A stretch of 45,624 nt of DNA. Source: JBBSHJ01 sp038253135. Its GTDB lineage: Bacteria > Actinomycetota > Actinomycetes > Mycobacteriales > QHCD01. How positions within the stretch are numbered: position 1 is the stretch's first letter; the number at the start of each line of letters is the position of its first letter. The notes beneath the pieces were generated by a model. That model was given only the letters and a program-made list of their open reading frames with translations, did no database searches and was not told where the DNA came from. The stretch covers positions 1-45,624 of the forward strand of contig JBBSHJ010000013.1 of the NCBI GenBank assembly GCA_038253135.1. Reading direction: 5' to 3'. The position numbers and the translations under genes are program-made. Positions 43,597 through 45,624 of the stretch are shown piece by piece.

Positions 43597-43996
43597 TCAC
43601 GGCGAGCCGTAAGGCGCGTGGCGCCGCATGACGACGGCGTCGGTGTTGCTGGGCTGGTAATAGCCCGTGCGGATCCCGACCTGGGCGAAGCCGTGCCGTT
43701 CGTAGAAGCCGACGCGCGACCGGATTGTCGACTCGCACCTCGAGTAGGCAGCTCGTGACACCACGGGCGTCGGACTCGGCCAGCAGCGCCTGCAGCAGCG
43801 GGGCGCCGAGGCCGCCGTACGCCGCGAGCCCGCCGGCCGGGTCGTCGAGCACGACGTAATGCCGCGTGTCGCGCTGCGCCAGCTCGCTCCAGTAGGACCG
43901 GGCCGAACACGCCTCGGCCCCGAAGAGTTCGTGCTCCAGCGGCAGCACCGCGGCGATATCCCACCATCGCATCGCCCGCAACCCAGGCGACGTCAT
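43597..43996 (-). pseudogene. rimI: rimI-like acetyltransferase, decayed
   Basis: ATG 43996 (overlapping the tsaB stop, ATGA) opens MTSPGLRAMRWWDIAAVLPL and continues with AEACSARSYWSELAQRDTRH, typical of RimI, the N-acetyltransferase of ribosomal protein S18. LAAYGGL then joins directly GAPLLQALLAESDARG: about 25 residues holding the acetyl-CoA loop (QxxGxG) are missing. At about 43715 the frame shifts by one base; the rest reads FYERHGFAQVGIRTGYYQPS and NTDAVVMRR before TGA 43597. Deletion plus shift make function very unlikely. Confidence 0.75.
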
Positions 43997-44657
43997 TCTG
44001 GCTGGACGACATCGCGCGGGGGCACGGCGTCCGGCCGGCGCAGATAGAGCGGCACCAACGCCTCCGACGCGGCACCGCTCCTGATCCGGTCCGCTGCCAG
44101 GATCGCCAGCTCTCGGACCCCGGGATAGTCGCCACCGCCGGCGAGAGGGAGCCCGAACGCATCGGCATACTCCCGCGCGCCCGGACCGACCATCGTCCAC
44201 ACCTCGACCGCACCGAGCCGGGCCGCGAGATCACCCGGCGTGGCCACGTCCGGACCCGCCCGCCGGACGCCGTCGTCGTAGACCGCCCAGTAGACCTCCC
44301 GCCGGCGCGCGTCGGTCGCGACCAGGACGCCGGCGCCGGCTACCCGGGCACTGATGGCGTCGAGAGAGCACACGGCGTACGTCGGCAGCTCGGCCGTCAG
44401 CGCCACCGCCGCCGCGGTCGCCAGACCGACTCGCACCCCGGTGAAGGGACCCGGTCCGACGCCGGCGACCACCGCGGTGAGGTCGGTAACGGCGAGGCCC
44501 GCGGCAACCAGCGACGCGGCGATCTGCGGTGCCAGCACCTCGCCGTGGCGGCGGGCCTCGACGACGACACGGGAGTCGATCACCTCCGGCGCACCGCCCA
44601 CATCCACGACGCCGGTAGCCACGGCCGGTTTGACGTATCGAGAACGAGGACGAACAC
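43993..44657 (-). pseudogene. tsaB: tsaB-like t6A-synthesis gene with a frameshift near its start
   Basis: GTG 44657 starts VFVLVLDTS, the ASKHA phosphate-loop beginning of TsaB. One base is lost at about 44632, after which the frame continues in full: KPAVATGVVDVGG, HGEVLAPQIAASLVAAG, VAGVGPGPFTGVRVGLATAA (the GPGSFTGxR family mark) and SLDAISARVAGAG, to TGA 43993. Without the shift it would be normal TsaB, part of the threonylcarbamoyl-adenosine machinery. If the shift is real, this copy is dead or must be read by frameshift. Neighbours hydrolase and rimI agree with the standard actinobacterial order, but tsaE and tsaD are absent. Confidence 0.78.
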
Positions 44658-44666
44658 GCGCCGAGA

Positions 44667-45484
44667 CTACGTTTCGTGGCGGCCTCCTTGTCGCTGCGAC
44701 CTTGCGCCGATCATCCGGTCGGCGAAGCCGACCAGGCTCGGGCTGACGTCCGGGGACCCGAAGCTGTGGCGCCGGGTCAGCATCCACGCGATGTCGGCGC
44801 CGGCCTTGCGGGTGCGCTCGGAGATGGCCGTCGGGTACGCCGCAGGGTCGCCCCGGCGACGTACTGCATCTGCCGGGCCGACCGAGCCGCCGCGGCGCCC
44901 AGCAATCCCGTCGACAACCGCCCCGCCGAGGTCGCCACCAGCCCGAGCCCGGCGACCCGCGAGGCGAGCAGATCCGGCCGGTGCTGGGCCAGCGCCAGGA
45001 TCGTCATCCCACCCATGGAGTGCCCAATCAGCACGATCGGACCGGCCCCGCCGACGGTGTCGATGACCGCGCCGAGGTCGGCGCCGAGCTGCCCGATCGT
45101 CGCGTGCGCCGCCGCGCCACGGGCGGACCGGTCGTGCCCACGCTGGTCGTAGAGCACCAGCCGCACTCCTGGCAGCTCGGCCAGCGCCTGTCCCTGAAAG
45201 TGCCAGGAGTCCAGGGACAGCGCGAAGCCGTGCACCAGTACGACGGTCACCGGCGCGTCCTTGGGGCCGAGCTCGCAGACGTGCAGCGGTACGCCGTCGG
45301 CCGCGACAACCGTGCAGGTCCGGTCGGCCAGCAGGTCGCCGAAGGGCTCATCGGCCCAGCGGTCCGCGCCGGTGTGGATCCGGCCGATCGCATCTCTCGA
45401 TCGCCACTCCGACTGCAGTGAGGGCGGCGACGCCGCCGATCCCCCTGCCACCAGGATGGAACCCCCGACCCATAACAACGCGCT
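44667..45484 (-). pseudogene. Alpha/beta hydrolase of the tsa locus, decayed at both ends
   Basis: The central part is intact: VTVVLVHGFALSLDSWHFQG, RLVLYDQRGHDRSA and VLIGHSMGGMTILALAQHRP (nucleophile Ser in GHSMGG). At the 5' side the true frame shifts twice (45392-45440), giving GGVAALTAVGVAIER in another frame. At the 3' side the frame shifts near 44850 to YPTAISERTRKAGADIAWML and HSFGSPDVSPSLVGFADRMI, then stops after GARSQRQGGRHET at TAG 44667. The last third of the hydrolase and the whole tsaE gene are gone. The 5' end is cut by the presumed insertion sequence at about 45485. Confidence 0.75.
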
Positions 45485-45531
45485 GGGACTGTAAATTTAG
45501 CGGTGTAACTCCTGAGGCTGAAGGAGCCACT
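45485..45531 (+). mobile_element. Left end of a probable IS256-type insertion sequence
   Basis: GGGACTGTAAATTT starts at 45485, exactly where homology to the hydrolase gene ends, and is more AT-rich than its surroundings. It precedes a ribosome site (GAAGGAG) and a GTG start at 45532. The terminal sequence recalls IS256-family inverted repeats, from memory. The right end lies outside the window. Confidence 0.45.
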
Positions 45532-45624
45532 GTGACTGATGTGATGACCGATGAGGACCGCCGCTCGGCGGTCGTGGCCGATGCCGGCGCCGCGGCGGCC
45601 GAGATGGACGAGCTGGACGAGCAG
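45532..45624 (+). CDS. Start of a probable transposase, cut by the window end
   Basis: GTG 45532 has GAAGGAG five bases upstream. Only 31 codons are present (MTDVMTDEDRRSAVVADAGA, then AAAEMDELDEQ), acidic and Ala-rich. That fits the variable N-terminus of actinobacterial IS256-type transposases but is not diagnostic. Assignment rests mainly on the terminal sequence just upstream. Confidence 0.4.
   Translation, partial: MTDVMTDEDRRSAVVADAGAAAAEMDELDEQ

Overview
The window is high-GC DNA of actinobacterial type (Actinomycetota; the genus cannot be fixed from this sequence). The signs are many GTG starts, NNS codon use, overlapping GTGA/ATGA operon junctions, lipoprotein signal peptides, -10-like hexamers close to start codons, an ECF42-type sigma factor with its YCII partner, an SCO6745-like protein and an oligoribonuclease. 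No CRISPR array, rRNA gene or replication origin was seen. Three tRNA genes are present: His-GTG, Lys-CTT and Leu-TAG.

Left part (1-5.4 kb) is rich in decayed genes. It holds a phosphotransferase gene running off the left edge, a second phosphotransferase broken by several frameshifts and a deletion, a DinB-like gene with two frameshifts, an intact GNAT/ArsR-type divergent pair, a scrap of a tyrosine recombinase, a truncated RibD/DHFR-like start, and an intact SCO6745-like gene. Next (5.5-12 kb) is a minus-strand operon: a 1576-residue UvrA-like protein with four ABC ATPase domains, an alpha-toroid (squalene-cyclase-like) protein and an esterase. Facing away from it are a YCII-domain gene and an ECF42-type sigma factor (12.2-13.7 kb).

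From 13.9 to 18.4 kb a minus operon encodes the carboxylase beta and alpha subunits and the HMG-CoA lyase of leucine breakdown. From 18.4 to 22.4 kb follow a flavin-reductase-like gene, a lipoprotein, a two-TM protein, an SDR dehydrogenase, oligoribonuclease and two tRNA genes. From 22.7 to 25.6 kb lies a tightly coupled minus operon: DUF2127-like membrane protein, sirtuin, a 50-residue ORF and an alternative-oxidase-like di-iron protein, followed by a CsbD-like gene.

The 26-43 kb part is devoted to peptide use. Two complete but differently ordered Opp/Dpp-type ABC importers (26.3-32.5 and 37.3-43.4 kb) flank a secreted S53 (sedolisin/kumamolisin) peptidase, a Bcp peroxiredoxin and a tRNA-Leu gene. 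A frameshifted integrase gene sits beside the tRNA. The likely logic is that the S53 enzyme cuts protein outside the cell, probably at acid pH, and the importers bring in the peptides; leucine could then feed the carboxylase/lyase operon.

The right end (43.6-45.5 kb) is a wreck of the usual hydrolase-tsaE-tsaB-rimI locus: three adjoining genes with frameshifts and deletions, tsaE missing, and the hydrolase cut at its 5' end by what looks like an IS256-type element that runs off the window. Intact multi-kilobase genes elsewhere argue against general sequence error, although single-base frameshifts need read-level confirmation.
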